Assembly (NCBI GenBank): GCA_963809795.1 | Contig: CAWELN010000026.1 | Span: forward strand, 53,140 to 117,139 | DNA: 64,000 bases | Origin: DASUAS01 sp963809795 | GTDB lineage: Bacteria; Actinomycetota; Acidimicrobiia; IMCC26256; DASPTH01 | Direction of reading: 5' to 3' | In this document: one piece after another, positions 35,456-44,679 of the stretch | Position numbering within the stretch: position 1 is the stretch's first letter | Layout of the letters: each line of letters opens with the position of its first letter | The notes under the pieces: generated by a model | The model's input: the letters and a program-made list of their open reading frames with translations, nothing else | Database searches by the model: none | What the model was told of the DNA's origin: nothing | Translations under genes and position numbers: made by a program

Positions 35456-37582
35456 TCACGCCTCCTCGCCGACGACGAGCTGCGCGGCGGCGTCGCGCGC
35501 GATCAGCTCGTCGAGCGCATCCAGGAGGTAGTGCACGAGCTCGTCGTACGCGAGCGATGCGCCGTGATGCCGTGCCTGCCCGTACGCGGCGTCGCCCAGG
35601 GCGGCGCGGGCGCGATCGAGCGCCTCGACCCGGTCGGGCAGCTCCTCGGCGGGCACGATGCTGAGGCCCGCGAGCGGCCCCTCCTCGACGACGCCACCCA
35701 GCACCGCGGCTCCCTCGTGGTGGCCGATGAGGGAGAACACGCGGATGGCGCGGTCGGTCACGGAGACGACCTGCGGGTGGCTGATGTCGGTCGCCCGGCG
35801 TACCGCGTCGCGCAGCACCGCCAGCCCGCCCGGGTCGTCGGCGAAGATCCTCAGCTGCGCGAGGAGGGAGAGCGCGAGACCGAGGGTGTTCCCCGCCGCG
35901 ATGGTGTGCGCACCGTGCAGCCAGGTCTCCAGCGCGTGGCGAGCTCGGACCGGCTCCTGCTGCCAGGTGACCCAGGCCTGCACGAAGGGGAACACGCCAC
36001 CGGGGCCGGTCTCGGGCCGGTCCGCCCAGCGCGCCGGTGCCTCCTCGATGATCGCCCGGGCGCGCTCGGAGTCGCCCGCGAGCGCCGCCCACAGCGAAGT
36101 GACCGCGGCAAGCGCGTCGCGCTCGTCGCCGCCCGCGCCCAACTCGTCCAGCGCCCGGGGAGCATCGACCTCGAGGATCTCGAAGGCGCGGGCGGACTCG
36201 CCGAGAAGCGCGTGCGAGACCGACAGCACGACGTAGGGCATCGCGGGCGATGGGCACGACCGGGCGAGGCCGTCGCCGATCGCTTCGAGAGCGAGGGCAC
36301 GACCGCGGGTCGGGTCACCGGTGTCGACCGCTTCGAGGCCCGCGGACGCGAGCACGAGCGAGCGACGACCGGCGTCGAAGCCACGGGACCCCGCCAACAC
36401 CTGCTCCGCCCACGCGCCGACACCCATCCCGCGATCCGTCGATCCGGCCGACGCCAGCGACGCGACGATGCGCTCGGCGAAGACCTGGTCGTCCTCCCGA
36501 TCGGAATCGAGCGACCAGATCACCGCGGCGCGGAGGTTGTCGAGCTCGGCGTGGACCCGGGTCCACGACGCGACCATGTCCTGCCCGTAGAAGCGTGGCT
36601 GCGCGTGCTCTGCGAACTCGGCGTAGTGCTCGGCATGCCGACGCCGCCATCGGTCGACGTCACCTGTCTCGTCGAGGCGTTGCCGGGCGTACTCCCGCAG
36701 CGTCTCCAGCAAGGAATACCGCGTGGTGCCGTCGGCCAGGCGCTCGGCGCCGACCATCGACTTGCCGACGAGCAGCGTGAGCGCGTCCAGGACGTCGAAG
36801 TCGTCGAGATCGACACCGCCGCACACCGCGGTCGCGGCATCCTCGTCGAAGCCGCCGACGAAGATGCCGAGCACGTCGAAGACGATCTTCTCCCGCGGTT
36901 CGAGGAGCTCGTACGACCAGTCGACGGTGGCTCGCAGGGTGTGATGCCGTTCGACGGCGGTGCGACGACCGCCGGTGAGGAGGCGGAAGCGCTCGTCGAG
37001 GCGGCGAGAGATGTCTTTCGGGCCCATCGTCGTGATGCGCGCGGCGGCGAGCTCGATCGCGAGCGGGATGCCGTCGAGCCGACGACAGATCTCGACCACG
37101 GCCATCGCGGTGGCCGGGTCGAGGGTGAACCCGGGTTCGACCGCCGCGGCCCGTTCCACGAAGAGCCGCACGGCCGCGGTCTCCGTGACGGTCGCGAGGT
37201 CGTCGCCCACGTTGGGGAGCCCCAGCGAGCGCACCGGGATCACCCGCTCGCCTTCCACGGCCAGACCTTCACGACTGGTTGCGAGCACCCGGGCAAACGG
37301 GCAGCTCCGCGCCACGGCCTCCGCCAGGCGCCCGGCCGCGCTCACGACGTGCTCGCAGTTGTCGAGCAGGAGGAGAACCTCCCGGCCCCGAAGGAATTCG
37401 ACGACGCTCTCTCCGAGCGTCAGCCCGGGGCGGGGGACGACACCGAGGGTCGCCGCGACGACCTGCTCCATCGACTCGTCGTCGACCGCGGCGGCCAGCT
37501 CGCAGCACCACACGCCGTCGCGCGTAGGTCGGGAGGAGGTTCGCCGCCACGTGGACCGCGAGCCGGGTCTTCCCCACGCCAC
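35456..37582 (-). CDS. C-terminal part of a frameshifted cyclase/NTPase regulator
   Basis: The second part of the gene that begins at 38261. From about 37525 down it continues the NTPase: REVLLLLDNCEHV (Walker B), ARVLATSREGLAVEGE, GIPLAIELAAARI, then the winged-helix-like and TPR-rich region typical of NB-ARC/LuxR-type ATPase proteins, ending at 35456 without a DNA-binding domain. Residues before DGVWCCELAAA (upstream of the shift) are out of frame. See the N-terminal entry at 37269-38261 and the finding on the shift. Confidence 0.8.
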   Translation of the reverse strand: MAWGRPGSRSTWRRTSSRPTRDGVWCCELAAAVDDESMEQVVAATLGVVPRPGLTLGESVVEFLRGREVLLLLDNCEHVVSAAGRLAEAVARSCPFARVLATSREGLAVEGERVIPVRSLGLPNVGDDLATVTETAAVRLFVERAAAVEPGFTLDPATAMAVVEICRRLDGIPLAIELAAARITTMGPKDISRRLDERFRLLTGGRRTAVERHHTLRATVDWSYELLEPREKIVFDVLGIFVGGFDEDAATAVCGGVDLDDFDVLDALTLLVGKSMVGAERLADGTTRYSLLETLREYARQRLDETGDVDRWRRRHAEHYAEFAEHAQPRFYGQDMVASWTRVHAELDNLRAAVIWSLDSDREDDQVFAERIVASLASAGSTDRGMGVGAWAEQVLAGSRGFDAGRRSLVLASAGLEAVDTGDPTRGRALALEAIGDGLARSCPSPAMPYVVLSVSHALLGESARAFEILEVDAPRALDELGAGGDERDALAAVTSLWAALAGDSERARAIIEEAPARWADRPETGPGGVFPFVQAWVTWQQEPVRARHALETWLHGAHTIAAGNTLGLALSLLAQLRIFADDPGGLAVLRDAVRRATDISHPQVVSVTDRAIRVFSLIGHHEGAAVLGGVVEEGPLAGLSIVPAEELPDRVEALDRARAALGDAAYGQARHHGASLAYDELVHYLLDALDELIARDAAAQLVVGEEA

Positions 37583-38261
37583 CCACGCCGGTGAGGGTCA
37601 CGATCGGCGATTCGGTCACCGCGTTCCCGACGGCGGCGACGTCATCGTCGCGACCCACGAACGAACTGAGCTGCGCCGGCAGGTTGGTGGGGAAGGAATC
37701 GATGGTGCGCAGGGCGGGAAAGCGATCCGGACGGTCGGCCGCGTCGAGCTGGAAGACACGCAGTGAGCCGCTCAGGTCGCGCAACCGGTGCACACCCAGG
37801 TCGGTCAGATGCGTCCCGTCCGGAAGGCGGTCTTCGGCCAGCGCCGCGGTGACGTCCGACACGAGGATCTGCCCACCATGGGCAACGCTCATCAACCGAG
37901 CGGCGCGATTGGGGACCGGGCCGTAGTAGTCGCCGTCGCGGAGCTCCGCTTCCCCGGAGTGGATGCCCATGCGTACTCGGAGGGGGACGCGAGCGCCCGA
38001 CGCGGCACGGGCCAGCTCGCGCTGGATCGCCTCTGCGGCCGCGATGGCGTCATGGCTGGCGGAGAACGCGGCGTGCACGCCGTCACCCGTTCCCTTCACG
38101 ATGAAGCCGTCGTGAGCGGTGACGCCGGCGCGTACGAGCTCATCGTGGCGCGCCAGCGCGTCCTGCATCTCCTCGCGGTGCTCCTCCCAGAGGCGCGTCG
38201 AGCCCTCGACGTCGGTGAAGAGGAACGTCACGGTGCCGGAAGGCGGGCGGAGCACGGCCAC
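37269..38261 (-). CDS. N-terminal part: class III nucleotide cyclase plus P-loop of the NTPase
   Basis: The first 245 residues are meaningful: a class III cyclase homology domain (TVTFLFTDVEGSTRLWEEH with metal Asp, VKGTGDGVHAAF with Lys and second Asp, and GPVPNRAARLMSVA with the Asn/Arg pair), then FVGRDDD and Walker A TGVGGVGKTRLAVHVA. After PTYA the frame goes wrong and turns into Arg-rich sequence ending at 37269, while the correct continuation lies in another frame (35456-37582). A (CG)3 run at 37519-37524 marks the break; one more CG unit, or one base fewer, would restore a single protein of about 935 residues. Confidence 0.8.
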   Translation of the reverse strand: MAVLRPPSGTVTFLFTDVEGSTRLWEEHREEMQDALARHDELVRAGVTAHDGFIVKGTGDGVHAAFSASHDAIAAAEAIQRELARAASGARVPLRVRMGIHSGEAELRDGDYYGPVPNRAARLMSVAHGGQILVSDVTAALAEDRLPDGTHLTDLGVHRLRDLSGSLRVFQLDAADRPDRFPALRTIDSFPTNLPAQLSSFVGRDDDVAAVGNAVTESPIVTLTGVGGVGKTRLAVHVAANLLPTYARRRVVLRAGRRGRRRVDGAGRRGDPRCRPPPRADARRERRRIPSGPGGSPPARQLRARRERGRAPGGGRGAELPVCPGARNQS

Positions 38262-38336
38262 GAGTGTCCCATTGCGGGCGATTCATGACCAGACTCAGCA
38301 TTCGCGGTCGGGCCGGGTTCAGTGAGAGACCGTTGA

Positions 38337-38356
38337 ACTTGAACGAGCGTTCAAGT
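38337..38356. promoter_or_regulatory. TetR-type operator
   Basis: ACTTGAAC-GAGC-GTTCAAGT is a perfect eight-base inverted repeat with a four-base centre, ending 13 bases before the tetR-family start codon. Placement and form fit autoregulation by that TetR protein, with the efflux gene in the same operon. Confidence 0.8.
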
Positions 38357-38369
38357 AAGTTCCGGCGCG

Positions 38370-38948
38370 ATGGGCCCTCGCGCGAGAGCCACGGCTGCCA
38401 CCCGGGACCGAATCGTCGAACGGGCCCTGAGCCTCTTCTCCGAACGCGGCACCACCGCCGTCAGCATGCGGGAGCTCGCCCACGCGGCGGGCGTGACGGT
38501 GCCGGGCCTCTACTACCACTTCGCGTCGAAGGCAGAGCTCGTCCGTGCGGTGTACCGCGAGCGGATCGAGCGCGAACCCTGGAGCGTGCCCGATCCCGCA
38601 CCGATACACCGCTTGATCGTCGAGCAGGCCAGCCGCGAGTTCGCGCGCTTCGTCGACGACTACGACTTCCTGCGCCTGATGCAGCGCGAATCGGTCCTCG
38701 GCGATCCGGACGCGCGTGCAGTGGGCACTGCGCTCGACGCCGAATGGCGCGAGCGCTGGCACCAGGCGCTCCTGCTCGGCACCGATCTCACGCCCGACGC
38801 GGACGTCGAGGCCGCGACCGACGTGCTCACCACCTTCTTGTGGGGGCTGTTCGTCGAGCACCTCCGCCAACCCGAACGACCGGTCGACGAACGCATCCGT
38901 GACCTCGCGCGCGTCTTGGTCCCGGCGCTGACCGGCACCACGGCATGA
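38370..38948 (+). CDS. TetR-family transcription repressor
   Basis: A 192-residue regulator with a TetR N-terminal helix-turn-helix (RIVERALSLFSERGTTAVSM, LAHAAGVTVPGLYYHFASKA, about 13-55) and a helical ligand domain. The stop overlaps the transporter ATG (ATGA), and a perfect palindrome lies just upstream. By position it controls the downstream efflux pump; the ligand is unknown. Confidence 0.92.
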   Translation: MGPRARATAATRDRIVERALSLFSERGTTAVSMRELAHAAGVTVPGLYYHFASKAELVRAVYRERIEREPWSVPDPAPIHRLIVEQASREFARFVDDYDFLRLMQRESVLGDPDARAVGTALDAEWRERWHQALLLGTDLTPDADVEAATDVLTTFLWGLFVEHLRQPERPVDERIRDLARVLVPALTGTTA

Positions 38949-40558
38949 CGACGGCGACCGCGTACGCGGCGGGGCTCTCGAGGCGCCGCATCGTCCTCAC
39001 GACCGTGGGGGCGATCGCCGGCATGTTCCTCGCCGCGCTCGACAGCACGATCGTCGCCACCGCGATGCCGACGGTGATCGCCGACCTGCACGGCATCGAC
39101 CACTACGCCTGGGTCTTCACCGCGTATCTGCTTGCCGAGATCGCTTCCATCCCGCTCTGGGGCCGGCTGGCCGACATGTACGGCCGCAAGCGGATCTTCC
39201 TGCTCGGCATGATCATCTTCCTGGTCGGCTCCGCGCTCTGCGGCACATCGACGTCGATGCTGGAGCTCATCCTCTTCCGTGCCATGCAGGGCGTCGGAGC
39301 CGGGTGTCTGCTGCCCGTGGCGCAGACGATCGTCGCCGACTTGTACACGCTCGAGCAGCGCGCCCGGCTCTCGGCGGTGATGTCGGCGGTGTTCGGGTTC
39401 TCGTCCGTGATCGGTCCGTTGATCGGCGGCTTCCTCACCGACCAGCTCTCGTGGCGCTGGGTGTTCTACGTGAACCTGCCCATCGGCATCGCCACCATCG
39501 TCCTCGTGCAGGCGGTGATGGTCGAACCCCTCAATGATCGACATCGACACCGCATCGACTGGCTCGGGGTGTGCACGCTGCTCGGTTGGACGGTGCTGCT
39601 CGTGTTCGCGCTCGAGATGGGCGGTCGCGACTACGCATGGGGCTCGCCGGTCATCGTCGGCGCCCTGGCGACGAGCGTGGTGCTGTTCGTGGCGTTCGTC
39701 GTGGCCGAGCGGCGCGCCACGGAGCCGTTGATCCCGCTCAGCCTCTTCCGCGTGCCCGCGTTGCGGGCCGCGAGCGTCATCAGCGTGCCGCTCGGGATGG
39801 TGATGTTCGCGATCATCTCGTTCCTGCCGCTCTTCGTGGTCGTGGTACTGCAGTCGTCCGCCACCGATGCCGGGCGGGTCCTCACACCGATGATGCTGGC
39901 CTTGGTGATCGGTTCGGCGATCGGCGCACCGGTCGTGCTCCGGATCGGCTATCGGCGGATGTGCGTGGCGTCCTTCGCGTTCCTGCTGTTGGGCACGACC
40001 CTCCTGACCCGGGTCGGCATCGACTCGTCGCAGTTCGACGTGAGCATCGCCATGGTGTGCGTCGGCATCGGCATGGGCTTCGGCTTCATCGCCACCACGC
40101 TCGCGGCCCAGAACTCCGTCGACCTTCCGCGCATGGGCGTGGCGACCGGGCTGGTCAACTTCACCCGTCAGCTCGGTGGCGTGTTCGGCGTCGCCATCGG
40201 TGCCGCGCTGATGTTGACCACGGTCACGGACCGGCTCACGCAAGCACTCCCGCACGCGCACATCAAGGCCTCCGAGCTGCTCTCACCGCAGGCGGCGGGC
40301 CGCTTCCCGGCCGCGACACAGGACATCGTGCGGAGCGCGTTCGCCGACGCCCTGCACGCGGTGTTCGTCGCCGCGCTCGTGATCGTGCTCCTCGGCATGT
40401 TGGCGATCGCGCTGATGCCCGGCGGCAAGCCGACGGCCATCCGTGACGCCGCCCGCGGCGAGACCCTCCCCGAGGCCGTGCTCCCCGACGGCGAGACCAT
40501 CCTCATCACGCCCACCGCGGTGACGGCCGACGCACAAGGCGTGTCGCCTCCGGGGTGA
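38945..40558 (+). CDS. MFS drug/proton antiporter, DHA2 (14-TMS) family
   Basis: A 537-residue membrane protein with about 14 transmembrane helices. Motifs: LDSTIVATAMPTV in the first helix (DHA2 signature), GRLADMYGRKRIF in loop 2-3 (motif A), and FGFSSVIGPLIGGFL (motif C of antiporters). It resembles EmrB/QacA-type exporters. Coupled to the TetR gene, so probably substrate-induced efflux. Confidence 0.92.
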   Translation: MTTATAYAAGLSRRRIVLTTVGAIAGMFLAALDSTIVATAMPTVIADLHGIDHYAWVFTAYLLAEIASIPLWGRLADMYGRKRIFLLGMIIFLVGSALCGTSTSMLELILFRAMQGVGAGCLLPVAQTIVADLYTLEQRARLSAVMSAVFGFSSVIGPLIGGFLTDQLSWRWVFYVNLPIGIATIVLVQAVMVEPLNDRHRHRIDWLGVCTLLGWTVLLVFALEMGGRDYAWGSPVIVGALATSVVLFVAFVVAERRATEPLIPLSLFRVPALRAASVISVPLGMVMFAIISFLPLFVVVVLQSSATDAGRVLTPMMLALVIGSAIGAPVVLRIGYRRMCVASFAFLLLGTTLLTRVGIDSSQFDVSIAMVCVGIGMGFGFIATTLAAQNSVDLPRMGVATGLVNFTRQLGGVFGVAIGAALMLTTVTDRLTQALPHAHIKASELLSPQAAGRFPAATQDIVRSAFADALHAVFVAALVIVLLGMLAIALMPGGKPTAIRDAARGETLPEAVLPDGETILITPTAVTADAQGVSPPG

Positions 40559-40582
40559 CCGCGGGGAGCCGCGACGGCCCCG

Positions 40583-41776
40583 TCAGCGGACGGAGACGGG
40601 CATCGATGCCCAACCCCGCACGGTGGACGTATGCGCCTGTCTCATGGTGCCGTAGTCGATCTCCCACTCGGGAAACCGGTTCAGCACCTCGTCGAGCGCC
40701 ACCCGGCCTTCGAGTCGAGCCAGCGCCGCGCCGAGGCAGAAGTGGACGCCATAGCCGAACGTGAGGTTGTGGCCGACATCCCGGTGGATGTCGAAGCGGT
40801 CGGGGTGCTCGTAGTGCCGTTCGTCGCGGTTGGCCGCGCCGACGAGCATCAACATCGCGCTCCCGGCCGGCACGGTCGTGCCGTAGCACTCCACGTCGCG
40901 AGCCACGTACCGCGCCACGTGCGGTCCTGTCGGTTCGAAACGCAGGGTCTCCTCGATGGTGTTCGGGATCAGCGAGCGGTCCTCGACCAGCTCTCGGCGC
41001 TGGTCGGGGTGTTCGGCGAGCACCTTCCCCAGCCAGCCGATGAGCCGTCCCGTCGTCTCGTTGCCGGCGCCCGCGAGCACCTGCGTGTAGACGAGCACTT
41101 CCTGACGCGTGAGCGTGCGCGTCGTACCGCTCTCGTCTTCGAACTCAGTGGTCAACAGCTTGGTCATGAGATCGTCGGATGGATGCTTCGCCCGCCAGTC
41201 GATGTACTCCTCGAACAAGTCGCCGGCCAGGAACCCGTGGTTGACCTTCATGGGCTTCCCTGGCTCCGTCCGGAGAACGTCGTCGGCGCGCTTGCGGATC
41301 GTCGGTTGATCGGCGTCGGGAATTCCGAGCAGCATGCCGATGACCCGCATGGGTAACTCGGCACCCAAGTCGGCGACGAAGTCGAACCGGTCGGTGCCGA
41401 CCAGTGGGTCGAGGCACTTCACGCAGTAGCCCCGTACCTTGTCCTCGAGCGCGTTCATCGCCTTCGGGGTGAACACCCGCGAGAGCAGGCCGCGGTGCAG
41501 TGCCTGCAGCGGTGGGTCCTCCCAGAGCACCACGCCCGACGGCGCCTCCATCCCCGACTGGATGATCTCGAGGATGTCGCCACGACTCGACGAGAAGACC
41601 TGCCAGTCCACCAGCCCCTTCTCCACGTCGGAGCGACGCGACAGGGCCCAGAAGTCGTAGCGCTCGTTGTAGTAGATGGGCGCTTCGTCTCGCAGACGAC
41701 GGAACGTCGGATAGGGATCCGCGTTGATGTCGACGTCGAACGGGTCGTAGGAGACGCTGCTGTCGTTGGTGGTCAT
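40583..41776 (-). CDS. Cytochrome P450
   Basis: A soluble 397-residue P450. I-helix oxygen-activation motif AGAGNETTGRL (about 235-245), ExxR in IEETLRFEP, heme loop FGYGVHFCLGAALARLE with the axial Cys. From the ATG at 41776 (GGGAGGGG upstream) the product has normal length; the frame remains open upstream without homology. No ferredoxin or reductase gene is nearby. Substrate unknown. Confidence 0.94.
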   Translation of the reverse strand: MTTNDSSVSYDPFDVDINADPYPTFRRLRDEAPIYYNERYDFWALSRRSDVEKGLVDWQVFSSSRGDILEIIQSGMEAPSGVVLWEDPPLQALHRGLLSRVFTPKAMNALEDKVRGYCVKCLDPLVGTDRFDFVADLGAELPMRVIGMLLGIPDADQPTIRKRADDVLRTEPGKPMKVNHGFLAGDLFEEYIDWRAKHPSDDLMTKLLTTEFEDESGTTRTLTRQEVLVYTQVLAGAGNETTGRLIGWLGKVLAEHPDQRRELVEDRSLIPNTIEETLRFEPTGPHVARYVARDVECYGTTVPAGSAMLMLVGAANRDERHYEHPDRFDIHRDVGHNLTFGYGVHFCLGAALARLEGRVALDEVLNRFPEWEIDYGTMRQAHTSTVRGWASMPVSVR

Positions 41777-41909
41777 GCCCCTCCCGTGGCTCGGAGTCAC
41801 CCCGCGGATACGCGCCCGCGATCCATGACGTGGGTCGCACTCATCGCGGGACGATACGCCGGGTGGAAGGACGCGCGCGCGTTCGAGATCACGGGCAACG
41901 CGGCGCGGA

Positions 41910-41931
41910 GAAGAGCACGCCTGGGCTCTTC
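41910..41931. promoter_or_regulatory. Inverted repeat upstream of the alpha/beta hydrolase
   Basis: GAAGAGC and GCTCTTC form a perfect seven-base inverted repeat with an eight-base centre, ending 25 bases before the hydrolase GTG, in the 180-base gap shared with the divergent P450. It could be an operator or an mRNA hairpin; no regulator is assigned. Confidence 0.35.
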
Positions 41932-41956
41932 GATGGGCGACGGATAGCGTCCGCCC

Positions 41957-42757
41957 GTGCCCACCGCCCAGCTCAACGGGATCGACACGTACTTCGAACG
42001 CAAGGGCGACGGGCGCCCCTTGCTCTTTCTGAACGCGTCGGGCGCCACGCTCGCCTCCGCCGCGCTGTTGGTGCAGCCGTTCACCGAGTCGGCCGACACC
42101 GTCGCGGCCGACCAGCGGGGCCTGGGCCGCACCGAGGTCCCGCCGGGGCCGTACACCATGGCCGACTACGGCGCCGACGCTCTGGCCCTGGCCGACCACG
42201 TGGGTTGGGACACCTTCGCGCTGGTCGGCGTGAGCTTCGGCGGCATGGTGGCGCAGGAGGTGGCCGTCACCGCGCCGGAGCGCATCGAGCGACTGGCCCT
42301 GCTGTGCACCTCACCGGGCGGCCCGGACGCCGCCTCCTACCCCCTCGACACCTTGTCGGACCTCTCACCGGAGGAACAACTCGCGACCGGCATGCGCATC
42401 GTCGACAGCCGGTTCACCCCCGAGTGGCTGGCCGACCACCCCGTCGACCAGATGATCGTCGACACCTTCGTCCAGCGACAGCTGGCGGACCACACGCCCG
42501 ACGAGGCCCGGGGGCTGGCCGAGCAGCTCGCCGCCCGCAGCCACCACGACGTGGTCGACCGCTTGGGCCGCATCGCCTGCCCCACCTTCGTGGCCAGCGG
42601 CCGCTACGACGGGATCGCGCCGGTGTCGAACGGCGAGCTCATCGTCTCGCGGATCCCCGGTGCCGCCCTCCACGTCTATGAGGGCGGCCACCTCTTCGTC
42701 TTCCAGGACGCCGCCGCGTTCCCCGAGGTCATCGGCTTCCTCACGGCGACTAGTTGA
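41957..42757 (+). CDS. Alpha/beta hydrolase
   Basis: A 266-residue alpha/beta-hydrolase-fold protein. Oxyanion region LLFLNASGATL (instead of the common HG), then VAADQRGLGRTEVP, nucleophile elbow LVGVSFGGMVAQE (Ser), acid Asp in ASGRYDGIAP and His in EGGHLFVFQ. It resembles 3-oxoadipate enol-lactonase-like and haloperoxidase-like esterases. The last eight bases overlap the convergent regulator gene. Substrate unknown. Confidence 0.87.
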   Translation: MPTAQLNGIDTYFERKGDGRPLLFLNASGATLASAALLVQPFTESADTVAADQRGLGRTEVPPGPYTMADYGADALALADHVGWDTFALVGVSFGGMVAQEVAVTAPERIERLALLCTSPGGPDAASYPLDTLSDLSPEEQLATGMRIVDSRFTPEWLADHPVDQMIVDTFVQRQLADHTPDEARGLAEQLAARSHHDVVDRLGRIACPTFVASGRYDGIAPVSNGELIVSRIPGAALHVYEGGHLFVFQDAAAFPEVIGFLTATS

Positions 42758-44672
42758 GGCGGTAGCCGACACCTCGGGCGGTCTGCACGCGGTTCGCAGC
42801 GGGACCGAGCTTCCGGCGGAGGCTGCGCACGACGACATCCACCACGTTGCTTCCCCCGACATACGTCGTACCCCAGACCCGGGTGATGAGCTCGGCGCGG
42901 GTCACGGCGCGGCCTGGTCGTTCCGACAGGGTTGCGAGCACACCGAACTCGAGGGGCGAGAGCTGAACCCGTTGCGCACCGAGATCGACGGTGCGGTCTC
43001 CGGGGTCGAGGAACCCGCGGTCGGTAATTCCGAGCTCGGCGGCGGCGAGGCGGGACAACCAGCCGTCCACGGACTCGGGCCCGAACTCGAGCGCGGCGGG
43101 GTGGTAACAGTCATCGCCGAACGAGACGGGCTCCAAGAACTGGAATCCCAGCACCGCGAGCGCGTCGGCGAACGGAGTGGGATCGGCGATCCCGATATAG
43201 GTCCGACCCAGCTGGGGACGCATCTGGAAGTAGTGCCGCTTGCAGTCGAGCCAGGCGGCGGCCTGGACGCCGCTCGGCCCTTCGCCGGTGTCGCGGGCGA
43301 GGGCGCGACGCACGACGAGCGTTCGCTGCCCATTGCACAGCGGATGGAGTGCGGCGTGCCGGGCGTACGCGCCCATGACCGGGTCGTCGCGTTCGAGCGA
43401 CTGCGGGATGTCGCACCACTCGGCGACGACTGAGCAACCCACCAGCGCTCCGGACCGGTCACGGATCGCCCCGACCGCTCCCGGGACGCGCTCCAACCAG
43501 AGGTCGAGCGCGTGAGCCGCTTCCGGCGGGTCGTATCGGTGCCACAGGGAACGTAGCTCGTTCGTGTCCTCGCGGCGGGCCGGTTCGACGCTGTAGGCGT
43601 GCACGGTGGTGGGGAACATCGCTTCGCGAACGACCGGGTTGTCGATGAGGAAGAGCAGATCGGAGGTCGAGCGATCGAGCTCGTGCCGCGCGACGCCCCT
43701 GGTCTCGGTCTGCAGGTAGTGCCAGGCCGCGGCCCGGTAGCGGCGGAAGCGTTCGGGATCCAGCGCCCGGAGCCGTTCGACGATCGCGCTCTGCACCGCG
43801 TCGTGCAGGCGTAGGCCCTCCGACGTGGCCTCCACGAAGGCCAGCCGGCTCAGGGTGTCGAGCGCCTCGTCCGCACCTTCGTCGCCCAACATCGCGGCGA
43901 GCACGCCGCGGGTGATCCGCCGCGGGACGGCGGCGGCATCCAACGCGCGGCGCGCATCCTCGTCGAGGCCGGCTCGGAACGCGCCAGCCAGCGCGTCGAC
44001 GACCTGCGACATGGAGTCGGCTTCTGGTATCTCGCCGAAGGCCAGGCGCGCCTCCAACGCGAGCCGCAACGCCAACGGGTGACCTCGGCTCACGCGCGCG
44101 ATCTCCGTCGCGGCGGGGCCGTCCTCGAACCCGGCGGTTCGCACGATCGTCTGCACGCTGTCGTCGTCGAGTCGGCCCAACGGCAGGACTTCAAGACCTC
44201 CGAGCTGACCGCGCTCGACCGCCCATTCGAGCATGGGCGGCTCACGGCCCGCGACCACCACGCGCACATCAGGCCCGAGCGCCGGCAACAACTCGTGACG
44301 CAGCCACGGATCAGTCAGCCGGAACACCTCGTACGTGTCGACCAGCAGCACCGTGCGACGCCCGTCCGCGAGCGAGGCGAGGTCGGTGGTCGAGGTGATC
44401 GTCGTCGTCGGGTCGACCGCGGAGGCCAGACCACCCAGGAACCCCCGCTCGGTCGGCTCGATCGACCGGCAGTCGACGGTGACGACACCGACCCCGAGCC
44501 GTTCGCACTCCTCGCCGAACCTCGCGAGCAGCGATGACTTCCCCATGCCCGCGATTCCGTACACGAAGCACACCCGAGGGCCGTGCTCCTCCAGCAGCCG
44601 GAGGAGCACGGACAGCTCGGCGTCGCGTCCCACAACCGCGGAACCGGCGGACCGGCAGTCCATGAGCGCCAT
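42750..44672 (-). CDS. NTPase-GNAT-like-winged-helix regulator
   Basis: A 640-residue protein from the ATG at 44672. The N-terminal STAND/AAA-type NTPase has Walker A YGIAGMGKSS (38-47) and TVLLVDTYEVF (Walker B). A helical region follows, then a section (about 365-535) with the feel of a GNAT acetyltransferase (SVEPARREDTNELRSLW; ALVGCSVVAEW; ALAVLGFQFLEPV). Last is an OmpR/PhoB-type winged helix (LSPLEFGVLATLSERPGRAV, VDVVVRSLRRKLG, TARGVGYRLN). The DNA-binding domain at the C-terminus is opposite to SARP regulators. Target genes unknown; a YdhR-like gene lies seven bases upstream. Confidence 0.8.
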   Translation of the reverse strand: MALMDCRSAGSAVVGRDAELSVLLRLLEEHGPRVCFVYGIAGMGKSSLLARFGEECERLGVGVVTVDCRSIEPTERGFLGGLASAVDPTTTITSTTDLASLADGRRTVLLVDTYEVFRLTDPWLRHELLPALGPDVRVVVAGREPPMLEWAVERGQLGGLEVLPLGRLDDDSVQTIVRTAGFEDGPAATEIARVSRGHPLALRLALEARLAFGEIPEADSMSQVVDALAGAFRAGLDEDARRALDAAAVPRRITRGVLAAMLGDEGADEALDTLSRLAFVEATSEGLRLHDAVQSAIVERLRALDPERFRRYRAAAWHYLQTETRGVARHELDRSTSDLLFLIDNPVVREAMFPTTVHAYSVEPARREDTNELRSLWHRYDPPEAAHALDLWLERVPGAVGAIRDRSGALVGCSVVAEWCDIPQSLERDDPVMGAYARHAALHPLCNGQRTLVVRRALARDTGEGPSGVQAAAWLDCKRHYFQMRPQLGRTYIGIADPTPFADALAVLGFQFLEPVSFGDDCYHPAALEFGPESVDGWLSRLAAAELGITDRGFLDPGDRTVDLGAQRVQLSPLEFGVLATLSERPGRAVTRAELITRVWGTTYVGGSNVVDVVVRSLRRKLGPAANRVQTARGVGYRLN

Positions 44673-44679
44673 TGTGGAC

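Noticed and set aside
35346..35459. 37-codon frame starting at a GTG that overlaps the cyclase/NTPase stop
   Set aside because: It has a GAGGAGG nearby but no recognisable features, and the upstream gene is itself broken; not enough support.
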